From the NCBI GenBank assembly GCA_944989445.1, contig CALYLW010000334.1, positions 894,127-958,126 on the forward strand: a stretch of 64,000 nt of DNA, in the 5' to 3' direction. This DNA comes from Ampullaceana balthica. Taxonomy: Eukaryota > Mollusca > Gastropoda > Lymnaeidae. This document shows, in pieces, positions 34,911 through 49,900 of this stretch (positions are counted from its first letter, which is position 1; every line of letters starts with the position of its first letter). Under the pieces are notes generated by a model. The model was not told where the DNA came from, ran no database searches, and saw only the letters and a list, made by a program, of their open reading frames with translations. A program made the translations under genes and the position numbers.

Positions 34911-37900
34911 GTAATATTAATTTTAGGCCTAGAAACAAGTACAGTCAAATGGATTAAAATGGTTTGTTAATTTGCTCACAATGAAAACAATCACACTACT
35001 CAAATACATTAATTAATTATTAATAATAATGCAAAAATAAAATTGGGTTATTGAAAGTCATAAATTAATTATATTAAATTTGTTGAAACTTTTTTTAAAA
35101 TATTTTTTTTTACAAGAAATTGGATGAAAACAAGTTTTAATTATAGTTTCAGCGGGATACAAAGTTCCCTATGCCTATACTATAAGTAAGCATTGTTATG
35201 ATTCACATCAGCCATCAGGTCACTCCTTATCACAAGACTTAGGCCACATGTGGCTCTTAGTAGAATATATTTTTTGATCAGGTATGTTTGTGAAATATAT
35301 TTTTTAAAGTATCGCATAATCCGAATATTCCTCAAACCTGAACAGATTAGATTGTGTTGAATTTCTAATGTGTATTTTATTTGTTGCAATATACAATTAT
35401 ACAGTATAAGTATAATATTGTGTTACTGTGTTATTTTTATTAATATAATGTAGTTTTATTTAATTTAAATAATATTAATATATATTTAAAGAACCTAGAG
35501 TTGTAGTTTAATTTATTTTAGAAAAATTACATTTTCTTGCACTTATTATTATTAGAGACTTGAAAGCTTACTTTAAAAGGGCATGTGACTTTCATTTTAA
35601 AACTAACAATTTTAAACATTGTTAAAATCATATAATTATAAACTCTTCATATGTGGCATGCATGTAAAATAAGGCCCTTGGTTAATTTCACATTAGACAT
35701 CCCTAATGTATGTAACAGTCAAGTTATCTATTACAATATTGTTCTTTTTCTACTCATTTCACATTGTTTTTATTTTCATACAGCCATTACAAAATGGTCT
35801 CTTTTTTTACTTAAACTTACAACATTTAATAATGCAGAGAAAATGAAACACGTTTTCAAAATTGGGCCATTTATGGTGTTATTTTACAAAATTTCTTATT
35901 TTATTTGTGGGATTATTTACTGTTAAACATACTTTTATATTTGATCCTCTAATGAAGCGTAAGCAAGAAATTTCCTGTCACTTTTTAAAAATAAATTTGG
36001 CTTTCATTATAATAATAATGAAAAATTACTAATCTTTTCATTTCTCAATTAGTTAGGAAGGCAGATTTCAAAGTAAATTTCAAAAGCAGGTTCTTTGTTT
36101 ATTATTGCTCATAAGTAAAAATTCAATTTTTACCAAAGGCCTTAAACATTTAATATTTTTTTAGAACTATACAGAAATGCATAGGCGGTCAGAAAAAATT
36201 GGAAAAAGAAAGTCAGCAGGAGGTAAAATTTATTTCCTTCAGTCTCCACTTAGTGCTTAAAAGAAAAATTTAATTTTGATGTCCTTTTTACATTAAAATA
36301 TCTCTATTTACAATTTTTAAATAGGTTTATTATTTTAAAACTTGAAAACAATTAATTATAAAAATTTTTTTTGATCTGTCTAAGAAATATGCATATTAAA
36401 AAATATTTTTTTGAAAATTTGTCCCGTAAAATTAAAGATAGTACATGAGATTAAGTACTGTATAATTTAAGTTTTATATTTTATCTGGAAATTCTAAATA
36501 AATGCCATACTTTATTATTTAGGTGATATCAAATCAACAGAAAATAGTGAAGGTGAGATTTTCCATTTTTATGAAATCAGGATCACTTTAGTTGTTTAAA
36601 ACCTCAACTATCTTGCTAGTGTGCTTTGTTTACCAGTAGAAGTTGGCCTTATTCAGTGATTTTACTGCCTGTTTGTCTCTCATATTTAATATAATATTTT
36701 TTAATTTTTCAATTCAAAATGTTTTTTTAGTAGAATCCTACTAGAAGCAGAAAACAAAAGAAAAAGACTTCATTAATAATAATAATTGTTTTTATCTGAA
36801 ATTTTAGGGGATGATATAAAGAAAATCAAAGAAACTGGTGATGGACATTCACAAGGTAACTAACTCTTTTTCTCCGGAGCAACGCTACCATCGTTGATTT
36901 TAAAACGACGTTTTCGACGGATCAACGATGCCAGCGTTGATTTATTAAAACTGAATTGTTTCGTTTCTTTCCTTAACTATTAAAACGAAAATTAGATTTA
37001 ATGTAATTTAGAATGATTTCTCTTGAATAAAAAGTCGGAAATTCTTTGTTTGAATGTATTTTCACCACAAAAGAAGCGTTTGAAAGGCTTGTTTTTATTT
37101 TCGTTTTTACGTTTGTTTGCAAACGTGAATATTCAACCAAGGCATCTGGTAATCGATCTAATATTATTTTAAATACTACAATGATGAAAAAGAAAAAGGA
37201 ATTCTTTTTAATTATGATTTACATAGTAATTTTAAATTTCCAATGAATCATACGCCTAGTACTAGTAGTTGTAGTGAAATTGACAATTAAGTTGACAAGT
37301 CATCTGTTGATAAACAACAAGCCCCGACCCACTCTCAAATGCCTTGATGAACTGATAATATTTCTACTACAAATAATAATATAGACAATGTAGAGTTTAA
37401 TTTGAAAGCTGCTAAACCTTTTCACTAAAATTAAGTGCAATTTTAAATAGAATTTAAAATAATTTCTATTTGCAATACATATTATAGCTTCCAGTTCCAT
37501 TGTAAACATTTCAATTTTCCAATTATTTTCCTGTATGTGTGACCATGGATATTGAGCTCTATTTTTTTATTTGTTTGTTTTTGATGTGAAATTATTTCTG
37601 TTTTGTGTAAATATGAATATAGTTCAGATAAATTACCATTTTATTACATTTTGGATAAAAATCTAAATTTTTGTGACTTTGAAAGAGGTTTTGTAAAACA
37701 AATGTGGTGTTTTTTTATTATTATTTTTTATTTTCACTAAAACAAAATCATATTATTTTATTAAAATAAAGTCATGAGTCTGTGATGCCTGCAAACTTCA
37801 TTCTTTTCTCTTTAATTCAATACCAAATATATCATTATCTGTTAAATAATAAAAAAGTTATTAACATTTTAAGATAGCATGGTAGCCCACGACAAATTTC

Positions 37901-40900
37901 CAGAATAGATAATTCCGTCAGAATGAGGAAAATAATTCCGGAGAAAAAGAGTTAAGCTGATCAATACTTTCATCATATTCAATTTATTATCTTGAAAGAT
38001 ATTTTAGGAGTAACTAACTGTATATTAAAATCTTTATTGTTAAGCCCTTTAAAAAATTTAACTGTCTTGGGCAAAATGAAGAAAAAAAAAGATCCTACTT
38101 TTTGGGATTCTTAAAATTAAAAAAAATAAATAAAATATGTTTCTAAAAATAAATGTACTGATTTGTTTTTTATGGACAAAGCTTTCTTGATGAGATTTTT
38201 CATTAAATTATTTCAGAAAATCTTTCAGTTAAAACTAAGCCAGTAGCAACTCCACCTGGTAAGGGGATCCGAACTCGTCTTTCAACTGGGACTCTTATTA
38301 TGACAGGGACTTCAACTGTTTCAACAGCTTCCCAAGAGAGCATGCTTTCTGCATTAACTGCCAGTTTTTCAGCAGATAATTCTGTCAAAGGTCGAAAGTC
38401 TATCAGTAAAGGTTAGATTTCATGCTATTTAGATAAATGTTATATAATGCGCATGTATAAAATTTAATCTCTTTTTGAAGGGGCAATGAGTTAATTTTAA
38501 ATAACCATATCCAGCAAAGTAATGAAATTATCCTTAATTCAAACATGGGAGAACAGTTTTATAGCTCTTACTTATAATAGGTTACATTTTTTTTTAAAAT
38601 ACATATTCATATAAATCAAGAAGAAAGTTATGTCCTACAAGAAATTTATAAGTTATATCACATTCAAACATTTTTAAGATTTCCATAATTTACCCACTGT
38701 TTGAAGTTGGTGATGATTTTCTCTTTTCAGTAGGTTTAACTTTTCATTAAATTAACATAATTTTATGTGTGTTTAGAATTTGAGAAATGAAGGCAGGAAG
38801 TATAACCAAAATATGTGCATACCTTTGCCAGATTCCACTCCAACATCAACAAACAAAAGAAAAATTGCAGAAGAAAAATCAAAAGATGAACAGTCAGACA
38901 TTCCTCCAAAGCGGAGAAAAATAGGACGGAATGATGGAACAGGAGAGGTAGCTATCATCTCCAACCAATGATAACAGAGATTTCCAAAATCTGTTTTGAC
39001 CAAAAAAAAATTGTTGATTTCTTTTCAAAATAGGTCTAACAGATTGAAGTTAAAATAATTGACTTAATCATAAGCTGACCAAGGAACATTCCATAGTTTC
39101 AAAAGCTGCTATAAATTTAAAACACCTAGTTATTTTCACTTTTTTTTCAAATTGGCAAACATCTTTGTACGCCCATTTTTTTGGGAAGCATATCATTAAA
39201 CTGTTTGATAATTATTTTAAAAAAAATAATTTTATACTGTGCAATTTGATACATTAAGTCATTATGAGGTGTAAGGTGAGTCTTAACTGATTAAAGTGCA
39301 AAGGATTGCAGAATGCAGTGTGCAGAGTAGTGTGAGAGCCTCAAGGAGGCATTTTTTTGTGGCCGTTGTTCTAGAACCTGTGTCTGTTTGGGATCTAAAC
39401 TCTTTGCAACTTTTTCAGTTTGTCTATTATTTACAAGTTTTTGAAATGTGCAACAGGTTCATAATAAGGCCTGTGTCTTTTATTTGTACCCAGTATTTAA
39501 GTGGGAAGCAGTTTCAACACAGGTGTAAAATGTTAAAGGGGCATAATCTTTTATTCAAATCAATTTGTATAAATAATCTTCAGTACCACTTGCATAATCC
39601 TCAATTCATCATGTTTTAGTATACTTTGTTATACCATTAGCTAAACAGGAGGCTTATCCTGAATAAATAAACATCTGTTACTGTGATTGTTTTTTTTTAA
39701 CAGGACAACAAGAATGACTATTTTTGTTGGGTTTGTCATAAGGAAGGTCAGGTGATATGCTGTGAACTTTGCCCTCGTGTATTCCACACCAAGTGTCTCA
39801 ACTTAGAAATCAAAGTACCCAAAGATTGGGTTTGCCCTGAATGTGAGGTGAGGATTAAGATTTGGAAAATTTATTAAACATAGAAGTATATGTATAAATA
39901 ATCTCTATATATAATTCACGCTTCTTGCGTTCACTTGCATTGTTCCTTCGCAGAATAACATATGATTCGTAGTGTATTGGTTATCACGTCCGCCTTTAAT
40001 TTTTTTAATTTTGAAAAATGTTTGTTTCTGCTTTTTTTCCATTATTTTATGCTGCTGTTTGTGTCCTTTCTCCCCTCCCCCCCCTTTTTTTTGTGCACTA
40101 TCTATTATCTATGATGAGCATGTCTGCGGCGTATGCTACGCCGGGGGTGGTATCTCATTACTTTTAATATGCTAACTCTGTAGATAATTTAAAAAAAATT
40201 TTTTTTGTGATCTCTATCTTTCTTTAGCCAAATTGTTTTAATGTGTTCATAATCATTTTTATGTCTTTATGCTGCACTTATGTCTGTGTGAGTTGATGAC
40301 CTCTTGTTGATATATTTTAATAATTTTATGTGTTATTAACATAGCATTAGAGCTGAATACCTGTTATGTTCACAGAAAATTATGAAAGCAGAATGCACTG
40401 ATACCAGATCAAAAGCCATGGCAATGATCACCCTGGACAAGCTCTGCACTCTGTTAAAGTATGCACTGGACCGCATGCGCACTGTGGCGGTAGGTCAAGG
40501 AAATGTTCCTACTATTTGTTTATATTTTGTCACCTTATTACTGTGGCTGTGTGCCGTAGTACTATTGTGATAATAAAAACAGTTGCTATCTGAGATCGAG
40601 GGGGGCACCTTGTTTTGACACTCGTAACGAACTGGACTGTTGGGGGGGAGGTGTACATAGTGTTATGACGTAAAGCTACTACATGATGTCACTACATGGC
40701 TCTATGCAGTGTCGAGAGTAGTGTGTGAGGCTCATGGAGGCAGGCTGTGTTTGTGGCTCTTGTTCTCAGACATGTGTGTATATCCCTTCTGGAGCAACAT
40801 TAAAACTACAGCTATAATTCCCACTACTATGGTTTTCTAATCATGTATGTTACTATTTCTGAATATTATGAGCCATCCACTCTGCTGCACACATTATGTT

Positions 40901-43900
40901 CTTTTAATCTATTGGGATTACATTTACAGACATTTTATAGAAAATATTTTCATAATTGCAATTAGCAAGAAATCATATTTTTTTTCAAAAGAATCAGGAA
41001 CTTAAGAATAGTTATAATGTTTGTATTTCGGTATTGTTTATTTGCTATAAACTACAGAAAAATAATTTGTAAATTTTTGCTTCAATTATTGATTTAATCT
41101 CATAATAGTACATTCTCATTTTTTTCCTTTGAAACCAGGCTTCAACATTTGAGCATCCTGTTGATCCATTGCATTTTCCTAATTACACAGATTATGTTTT
41201 CTATCCCATGAGCCTCTCAATTCTAGAAAAGGTAAATAATTTAAATTTGAAATTCCTGAACATTACAAAAAGTTAAAGTGTAATTCCTACTTTTTATGTG
41301 CACTTCTGCAGCCATGTTCTCTATAAGCAAGAACAAAAGAAAAAGAGGAGCCATAATGATCAGAGTATTGATCTAGGGCCCGTTGGTAAATATAAGAGGC
41401 CCCTTGGTAAATATAAGAGGCCATGGACTTTTTTTATCTGTGCGCTTGTCATTTAGATTTCAATTAGCGAAAGCCACAAAAATTAATTTATTTTGTACAA
41501 TTTTTTTTCAGAATATTAGAAGAAAATTATATGGATGCACTGAAGCTTTTTTCGCAGATGCTAAATGGATCTTACATAATTCAGCAGTTTACAATGGAAG
41601 TAAGTGTGAGTACTGTTTACAATAAAAAGTTTTTCTATTCTCCTCTAATTTAGTTTTAAAATTTAAAATTGTATTTTTGCTCTTGTTTACAGTATAATCA
41701 TATAAGCCTATTTTTGTTTGGACAATTTTTATTATTAATAATTTTCAGTAAGGATTGTAAAGTCATTATTTAGAGCACATAAAATTCTCTTGAACATAAA
41801 CATGTTGCCAAAATTAAATATTTCAACACTTTAAAAACTTAGTAACCATATTTCTTTTATACATTTTCAACATTTTATCTAATGACCATACGATCATAAT
41901 ACCTTTGGGTTTTTTTGTTTGTATTTAACACCTAACAGAGAAGCATCCATTAGTAAACCATAATGAGATATAACATTTCAATCTGACTTGAAAGATTGTT
42001 TCTTTTTCTTTTTTTTTAAAGTTGCCAACAAAATCACTTCTGCAGCTAGGTCATTAATGAAAGTTTGCAAGCATGAGGTAAAGAACAGAATTTTTAGATT
42101 TCAAATTTTTATTTTTCATATATCTGTTTTCATCAAGCATACTTGTTTATCTTCAGTGCTTAGAATTTATTTGCACTTTAGTGTTGATAATCATTCCTGT
42201 GAATTGTGGATGAACAACTTTATATAGAGCTAAAAAAATTTGTTAGAGTGATTTTTTAAAAAAGTATCATATATACTGGTTCTAAAGCCGACTTTTCTAG
42301 GGGAAACTGTTGGATGGTTGGCTTACGAGTGGGTCATAGGTGATTTCTGCATGTACATTGAATATCGGTGTTGTTATTGTAGATCATCAAGATTTTGGTC
42401 TACATTCTACAAGAATCGACTGCTCTACCAGAAGCTATAAAATATTATTAAACATCTGCACTTACCTTATTTATTCATTTTATTTATTTTTTTGAATGTT
42501 TTGAAAAATTGTTTTACAAAATTTGTTTTTAACAACGAATTTGTATGTACGCGCTTTTGCCTCTGTTTACCAAAGAAACAAAAAAATACTGGTAACTCTT
42601 AGGGTCGGCTTACGAGCGGGTTACATACTTTCGATACTTTTCACTTTCAAAAAGAGGGGGGTCGGCTTATGAACAAACGGGCTATAGACCCAGTATATGC
42701 GGTATTTCATCTGTTTACATAGCATTAAGAAAATTCAATGAGGATGTTCTTATAGACATTTGCTTGAGATTTATAATATAAGACCTTTGATTTTCAAATA
42801 AAAATAAGTGTTTCATAATCAATAATTTCAAAACCTTATCCATGACCTTGTTGCCATTATGAATGTTTCCTCAGATGAGTGAAATTGAGGTGTGTCCTGA
42901 TTGTTACTACCATTCCTGTGTACAAAATAACTCTGATTGGTTTTGTGAGCCTTGTGTAAGTTGTCTCGATTTTATTTCCATCTTTATCAGGGTAGGATGC
43001 AACAATGATCCCACAGGCAAAAGATTTATTAGCTTAATTAGAGACAGAATATGATGAAAGATATTGATCAGAGTCTTTAGTCACTTTCTTTGTAAAGTTG
43101 AAGTTAAAAGCTTAAAACATTAGGAAACACAATTTGATTTTGTTAAAAACTCCTTGATTCTTAGGTTATAGTCACAAAAACAAAACATAATTGAATGAAA
43201 GATTACTTAATTTAGGAAAAGACTTTAAAAAAATTTTTAAAACTAAAACTATAGAAGTACCTTTTTAGAATCTCTGCAACTGACTGAAATGCAATTCTTA
43301 AATCTTGATTGTTATTTTGATTAATATTTTTTCATTCTTTAGAGAGTACCTCATCCCCTTGTGTGGGCAAAGCTTAAGGGATACCCCTTTTGGCCAGCCA
43401 AGGTGAGATTTTAAAACTTGTTACTGTTATGTTGAAACTCACAAGGCTAAAATAAATAGGAAAATGTTCTTTTAAATTTTTACTTTAGCATGATTTTTAA
43501 AATTATCTAGAAAATAATGACTCCATTATTTGGGCTATGTTCAGGTATTGACCTTTGCCATTGTTAACCTCTTCTCTGGATGTTTTTGAGATGTTCTTTT
43601 AATGCTACTTAAATACCAGAAACATAATTTGTGTGTTTTGCAAATGAAAAAATTACACTTACTTTAAACAGAGCCCAAGTTTGATTTCTTATTAAGATGC
43701 ATTGAAAGTATTTCTATAGACCTAATTTAAAACAAAGATATTTGTATTGCTTTTGTGTATTGATTTTTTAAAGTTTATATGTTTTTTTAGGCTTTAAGGG
43801 AAGTGAATGGACAAGTTGATGTACGATTCTTTGGAGCCCATGACAGGTAAAGTAGTTTAATATTTTAATAATTTTTTTAAAAACTTGTTTTATATAACAA

Positions 43901-46900
43901 TGTTGAAAAACAGGTAAAGCTCGAGCCAGCCTGTCACTCACAGGATGAGAAAGCTAGTAAACAGAAAGTCTTTAAAAAGTCTAAATGACTCATTCAGCTT
44001 GGATCTATCAATTACATAATCCTAGTGTTATTTTTTTAAAGTGTTATTTTTTATATCCATATTTTGTTTGTGTAACATGAATTGAACTAACTTATTTTAA
44101 ATTAAACTTTAAAAGCCATATTATATATTAAGAATTTTTAAAGAACATATTTCTTATTATTTTCAGGTCCTGGGTACCAGTAGCTTCTTGCTATATGCTG
44201 TCCAGAAATGGCCCTGTTGTTGTAAAGAAAGGAAGAGGTGGGATGGATCAGGCAATGAAGGAGGTAGCTCTCCATGTTAAAAAACTTAAGTGAGTACATC
44301 AACTAAACGGCAGTATTAATATTTATTTTTTAATGTTGTTATCATTTTCATCATGTTAAATGATCAACATAAATTAAAAAAATTCTTTAAAGATTTGTCA
44401 CATAAATAATATAATTGTCCAAGTCACTCACTGGATGTGGAACGCTGAGGAACAAAGTACAACCGTCTATAGCAGTTAAAAAATCCTGTGGTAATTAGAA
44501 CTTTTAAAAACATTATATGACGTCATTGTTTTAGCTTATATTTTAATTTTGGGAAAGGGAACGATGTAAAAATAGGATTTGAGGATTTATAATTGTAAAA
44601 TACTTTGTTTACATTTCAGCAAGTTAAATATTTCGTATTTATCAAACAAGGATAAGTTACTTGGGCTTTTGAAAAAAGTGGGTGCCGTAGGCGCCTAAAA
44701 ATTGAGCGCCGCCCCAGCGCAACCTAGTGCTCTTATATTCCTGATATTATAGTAATAGTTTAATTTTATACCATAATTAAAAGGTAAAGACAATTTCTTT
44801 AAAGACTTGTTGTCACATGCTCTTATATTCCTAATATTATAATAATAGTTCGATTTTATACCATAATTACTAGGGAAAAATTTGGATCCTTTGATTATGC
44901 ACCCCCTAAGACGCCTTTCAGTATTGAAAATGTTTACAAGAAGATGAAGAATGTCAATGTGACTTCACCAGATCAGAATAAGGACAGGGGAAGGTCAGAA
45001 ATGAAATCCAAAGTGGCAGTTCGTGTGAAGGTAAGAGAAAGATTTAAAAAAAAATTTTTTTTTGTTCAATCGCGGCAATCAAACGTTAAGTCAGTCTTTT
45101 ACTTCACAGAGACATCCGCATTCACCAAAAAATAAAAATAAGTTTTGAATTTAAATGTGTTTTTTTTACTGGAAACTAATTTTAAAAAATCAAATTGAAA
45201 CCTGCCAAGTGCATTTTCTTTTAGTGACTAATCCTCTGTGTGCCATAAAAAAAAACAACACAAGTTTGCTGTAAAGGAAATAAAACTTTTTGTTCTCTCT
45301 GGTAACAGAAATAAAATATATAATTTTTTAAAATCTCTCTGGATCACTTATATTTTTTGTAAGAATCTAAAGCAAAAACCTATTTAGAAACGTACAAAAA
45401 GAAAAAAAAGAAGCAAATCTACATAATAATTATTTTGTCATAACAGCATTGTTCTAATCATATCCACTTCCAATTAGCTGAGATTTCGTGTCATTCTTTC
45501 TTGTTATCGATTACTATTAGAGATAAATAAGTCCTTAGATTCATTTTTGTTCACCATATAAAAATGTTTCTTTAGAAATCTAAGAAGTATCAAGAACTGA
45601 AATTGAACCGATTACCCCATTCCATGTATCTATGTGATGTAAAAGATAATCTTTACAACAAGATTCAAAATTCGTTTATGCTATCCCACTTTGTTCCCCA
45701 GTTAAATGAAGTCCAATCAGCAGCAAGCAAAACTGCCATGGCACTAAAGAGCAAATACAACACAATAACATTAAAGAAAGGGACCCATCAACATGGGACG
45801 GTGGTACTGAAATCAGCAGCTGCATCTGGGCCACAGCAAAGACAGGTGAGTACAAATAAGGAACCATGCAACTACAAATTTTGTGAAGTTTGCTTAGCAA
45901 AAATAAAATTGCATATTATTTACCAGATGAAATTCTGTAATAAGTATTTCAGTGTTCAGTGCTGTTCTTTCGCTAGGTGAAATAGTTATTTTTTTTTATT
46001 AATCTCAATATTTTTGTTCTTTCTTCTTTGTAGTAATTTCCACACAGCCGGAGTAAAAATAGTTAAGCTTTTGAAAAATTCAAGAAGATGAACATTTCTC
46101 TTTTTATATTTTGTTTTTATCCCTTGAAAAATATTACTTTCCAATCAGATAATCTATTTGAAACCAATGCCTAAGGGAGTTTTCCTGTTGAGTCAGCAAC
46201 AAATAGATCCTGATCACGTACAATCAACATCAGCCATCAAGCCTAATTTGCCAGGTATATTTTTCAGCTTAATGGAACTGTTAGTTGTGTCAGGCGGGGA
46301 GATTAAAAAAATGAGTCGCTTTATGAATTTTCAAGTAAGCTCATTTTATGTCACCTACTGGTTATACTCAGATGGTTTCCAATGTTTGAGCTAATGTATT
46401 CAATTCTAGTAATCAGAACAGATAATCAGCTTACAGCACCCCACTCACCCAAAAAAATATTATTTATAAAAAATAAGTTGTTCATTTAAGTATCAGATAT
46501 TTTCAGGAAAATTCTGTATTTTATATTTGGCCATCTAAATAAAAGGGAAACTTTCAAAATTAATTAAACAACAATTAAACATTTCTTTAAATGATAAACG
46601 TAGTTTACATGCCACATAATATCATTGTGTATAAATGTTTTGACGTTGAATGAATTGATAACTATGTATTTTACTATTTTTATGTAAAGTGCTGTGAGCC
46701 CAGTTGCTCGCTATATAAATTATCAAATTATTATTAATATTAAAACGGGTCTGTTGATTGTTTGAAATCTCTCTGCAGAGCTTAAAATTGTAAGAACATT
46801 GCCGGTTCATCCACTCCCGAGTGCAGACAGGAAGTCTGCACCTGACACTCCGGAGAAGCTTCCAGAGAAAGAGAAGAACATAGAGGAGACCAATACAGCT

Positions 46901-49900
46901 CTTGTGAAAGAGACATCAATGCAGCAGGAAGAAAAGGCCAAAGATGAAGACTCTGCTGCCATGGACAGCAGTTCAAAACACATCGAAAAGAATTCTGTTG
47001 GAGAAGACAATTTAACTGAACCAAGAACTTGTTCTTCAGCTTCCAGTAGCGATTCAGCTATTTCTCCCGTGAGTCACTCTGCAACTGTTTCAGATTCTGT
47101 TGCGGGACAAGCCAATGGGAAATCATGTGCGATAGCCTCTGAAAAAGACAACGAATCGGCAAATGTAGATACAAGTGTTCAGTCCAATGTTGTTAATGCT
47201 GTTTTAAGTTCTAGTAAGGAAAGTTTAAGTAATTCTGATTCAAAAACAGTTGCGTGTGAAGACCAAACAAATACAAATGAGAAGGTGTGTGCAAATTTAC
47301 AGTGTTCGGCAGAGGACTCTGAAGCCCCTGAATGTGTCAACAGCAATTACCAGGAAAATGGACAGCAATCAGCAGAAAAGGACAGTAATCCAGTTGGACA
47401 TTCTCATGTCAAGAATGCTGAATCCACCGAAATCGCCCCACCAATAAACACTATTGATCATACCTCATCAGAGTCATCCAGGCAAGGCAACAATGGGACG
47501 AAAAAAATAATCACAGGTGATGAGTCAGAGGTAGCTGTTGTCGCAGGGGAGTCTTCTGACTCCATGTCACCATCAAATCCTGTTTCACCTTCTAGAGCAC
47601 CTCCCCCAGCGTCTTCTTATCAACAAGCGCCAGCAGCTACAAATGTCAGCCCTGGTTCCAAATACAAGGAGAGCTTGCAAAAAGTCATAGAAACTTGTAA
47701 GGCCAAACTGGGCCTGGATACTATTGCCAGTGATGTTGATGATGGTGCCCTTCTTATCAATCCTGAAGATGAGGATGGGCAGGTCGATGATGATGATGAT
47801 GATAGCATTGACAGTGATGCCCTTCTAATGGATATTTCAGAGGAACCGGATTCGGATAAAGTGCCAAGCCGTCCCTCGGCCCCCTCGAATGAATCGGAAT
47901 CTCTAACCACAACACAATCTCACAATGTTGTTGAGGATGCTGTGACTAGTGTGATCATAGACAAAACTGATTGTAATTTAAATCCAACCAAGAATTCGCC
48001 TTTTGTAGACCTAACCTCAGCTGATGGTAATGAACCTGTGAACACTGCAGTAAAAAAGTCAAATGATATTCCAGAGAAAATTACCATTCAAGAAAAAGTT
48101 CTCCCTTTTAAAGGTAGGTCAATTTCAGTGTTAGAATACGACAGCCAGTCTTCTGGAGAAATTATCATATGCGGCTCTGAAAAAAACAGTTTACCGCCTG
48201 AAGGAGAGAATCCACCCCCTCTCAAAAATATTCTTTCAAAGCTAGAGAAAAAGACGGCAGCTTCAGAATATGCTAATTTGCCTTCAGATTCAGCTCCGAT
48301 ACCCAAAGCTCCTGAGGCATCTAAAACAATTGGGAATGCTACAGCTATTCCCATCATCAAGCTTCAAACTAAAAGAAATGATGACAAAAACAAGGAGTTG
48401 ACACAAGAAAAAGCCTCGGATAATAGGCTGCCAAAGTTGGATGGTCAAAGAAAACCAAGCAGGTTCAAAGATGTGCCCCTGACTCTCAGCAACTTCAATA
48501 CGTCAGAGTCATCTGCTTCTTCTCAGATCATCACCATCGATGACGATGAGGATGCCTCTGATGAGGATGATGGAGAAGACAGCCATGTCAGTTTGGAAAT
48601 GGAGATGATATGTGAGGAGGGGGTAGATACTTCTTGTGCTGAGGAAGTAGAAGATGAAGAAACGTCAACACCTGGTAAAGTAGATTGCAGCAGGGAATCA
48701 CACCCAACTGAAAGCAGGTCATCTTTTAAAACATTGAAACTGCAGACCAATTTAACTAACCAGATACAGTCAGGGGAGCATATAGGAGAACATGGTACTC
48801 ACCACCATAAAGCCCGTACAGTCCCATCCATTCTAGCTCACCCTAAAGGTCCGAAGCAATCATTATCTTCTGGAAAGAAGAAGACTAGCTTAATTACATC
48901 TGTCAATCATCATTGCCTGAAAACAGTGCAGGCAGCATCGACCCCTGTGATTTCAAATGCAGGCAATGGTATTAGCAATTCCTCAACTGTTTCCAACAAA
49001 GGAGCCAGCTCTCAGACCGGCAATCCAAGGTCAAAAGCTGGTGGGAGTGCAGCATCATCCGTCATAAGACATGTTCTCACTCAGATTGACCAGCCCCCTG
49101 TCTCCGTCATAGTAGCATCCAGTAAAACAAACACTCCCATCGCTGGAAACACACCAGCGAAATTAATAGAGAATAATTGTGCAGCTGGCAGTGCAGGAGC
49201 ACCCCTCGAAACCAACTTGGAAGCAGTGCCCAGTTCAACTGTTATAGCCAATGCTGAATCATCTCAAAACAGGTCGGTGAAAACAATTTAAAGTATCTTT
49301 AAATAAAAATTGTCTCAGTGTACTTCACAGTAAACCTATGATGCAAGTAAGGCACCCCCCACTTAGAATGTTAGTAAAATTCTAGCACAAAAATTTGCTC
49401 CATTTGTTTTGTTTAAATAACTCAGGCTGCATGTTGGCCAACCCTACTTTAGAGACAGCTTAAAAATGTATGGAATCCATATTCTGAAAATAACATTGAA
49501 CTTGCAGGGTTTGTCTAGTCTAACTCTTTCAAATGTTTTATAATATTGTTATGATCTATTCAAAGAAAGGTAAGAATGCTTTTATGGTTTATTGTCAACA
49601 TATTGGCATACTGACAACGGTGCATAACCTTTTCTTTTGAATGATGATATTTACTTTGTAATGGCAATAGATCTTCAATGTTTGATTGCCATGGCATCTA
49701 CATTAAGTTAAAAGGCTGAAGATAGGTTCACCTTGAATGCATTAGGAAATATTTTTGTCATTGCTATTATTTCTCTAACTAGTGTATTACCCTTCAAAAA
49801 TGACGACAGTTTTAAGCTGAAATCTATTTATTTTGAAAAAATGCACTTTTTTTTTAGGGCGCCGACGGCGCTGACCGTTTTCAAAAGTCCAACTAACTTG

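Noticed and set aside
38776..38792. Acceptor at TGTTTAG (38776) as the start of ZMYND8 exon 6
   Set aside because: It is the stronger site by sequence, but joining it to the phase-1 donor at 38411 gives a stop after four codons. The downstream acceptor keeps the frame open. It would be right only if another exon intervenes.
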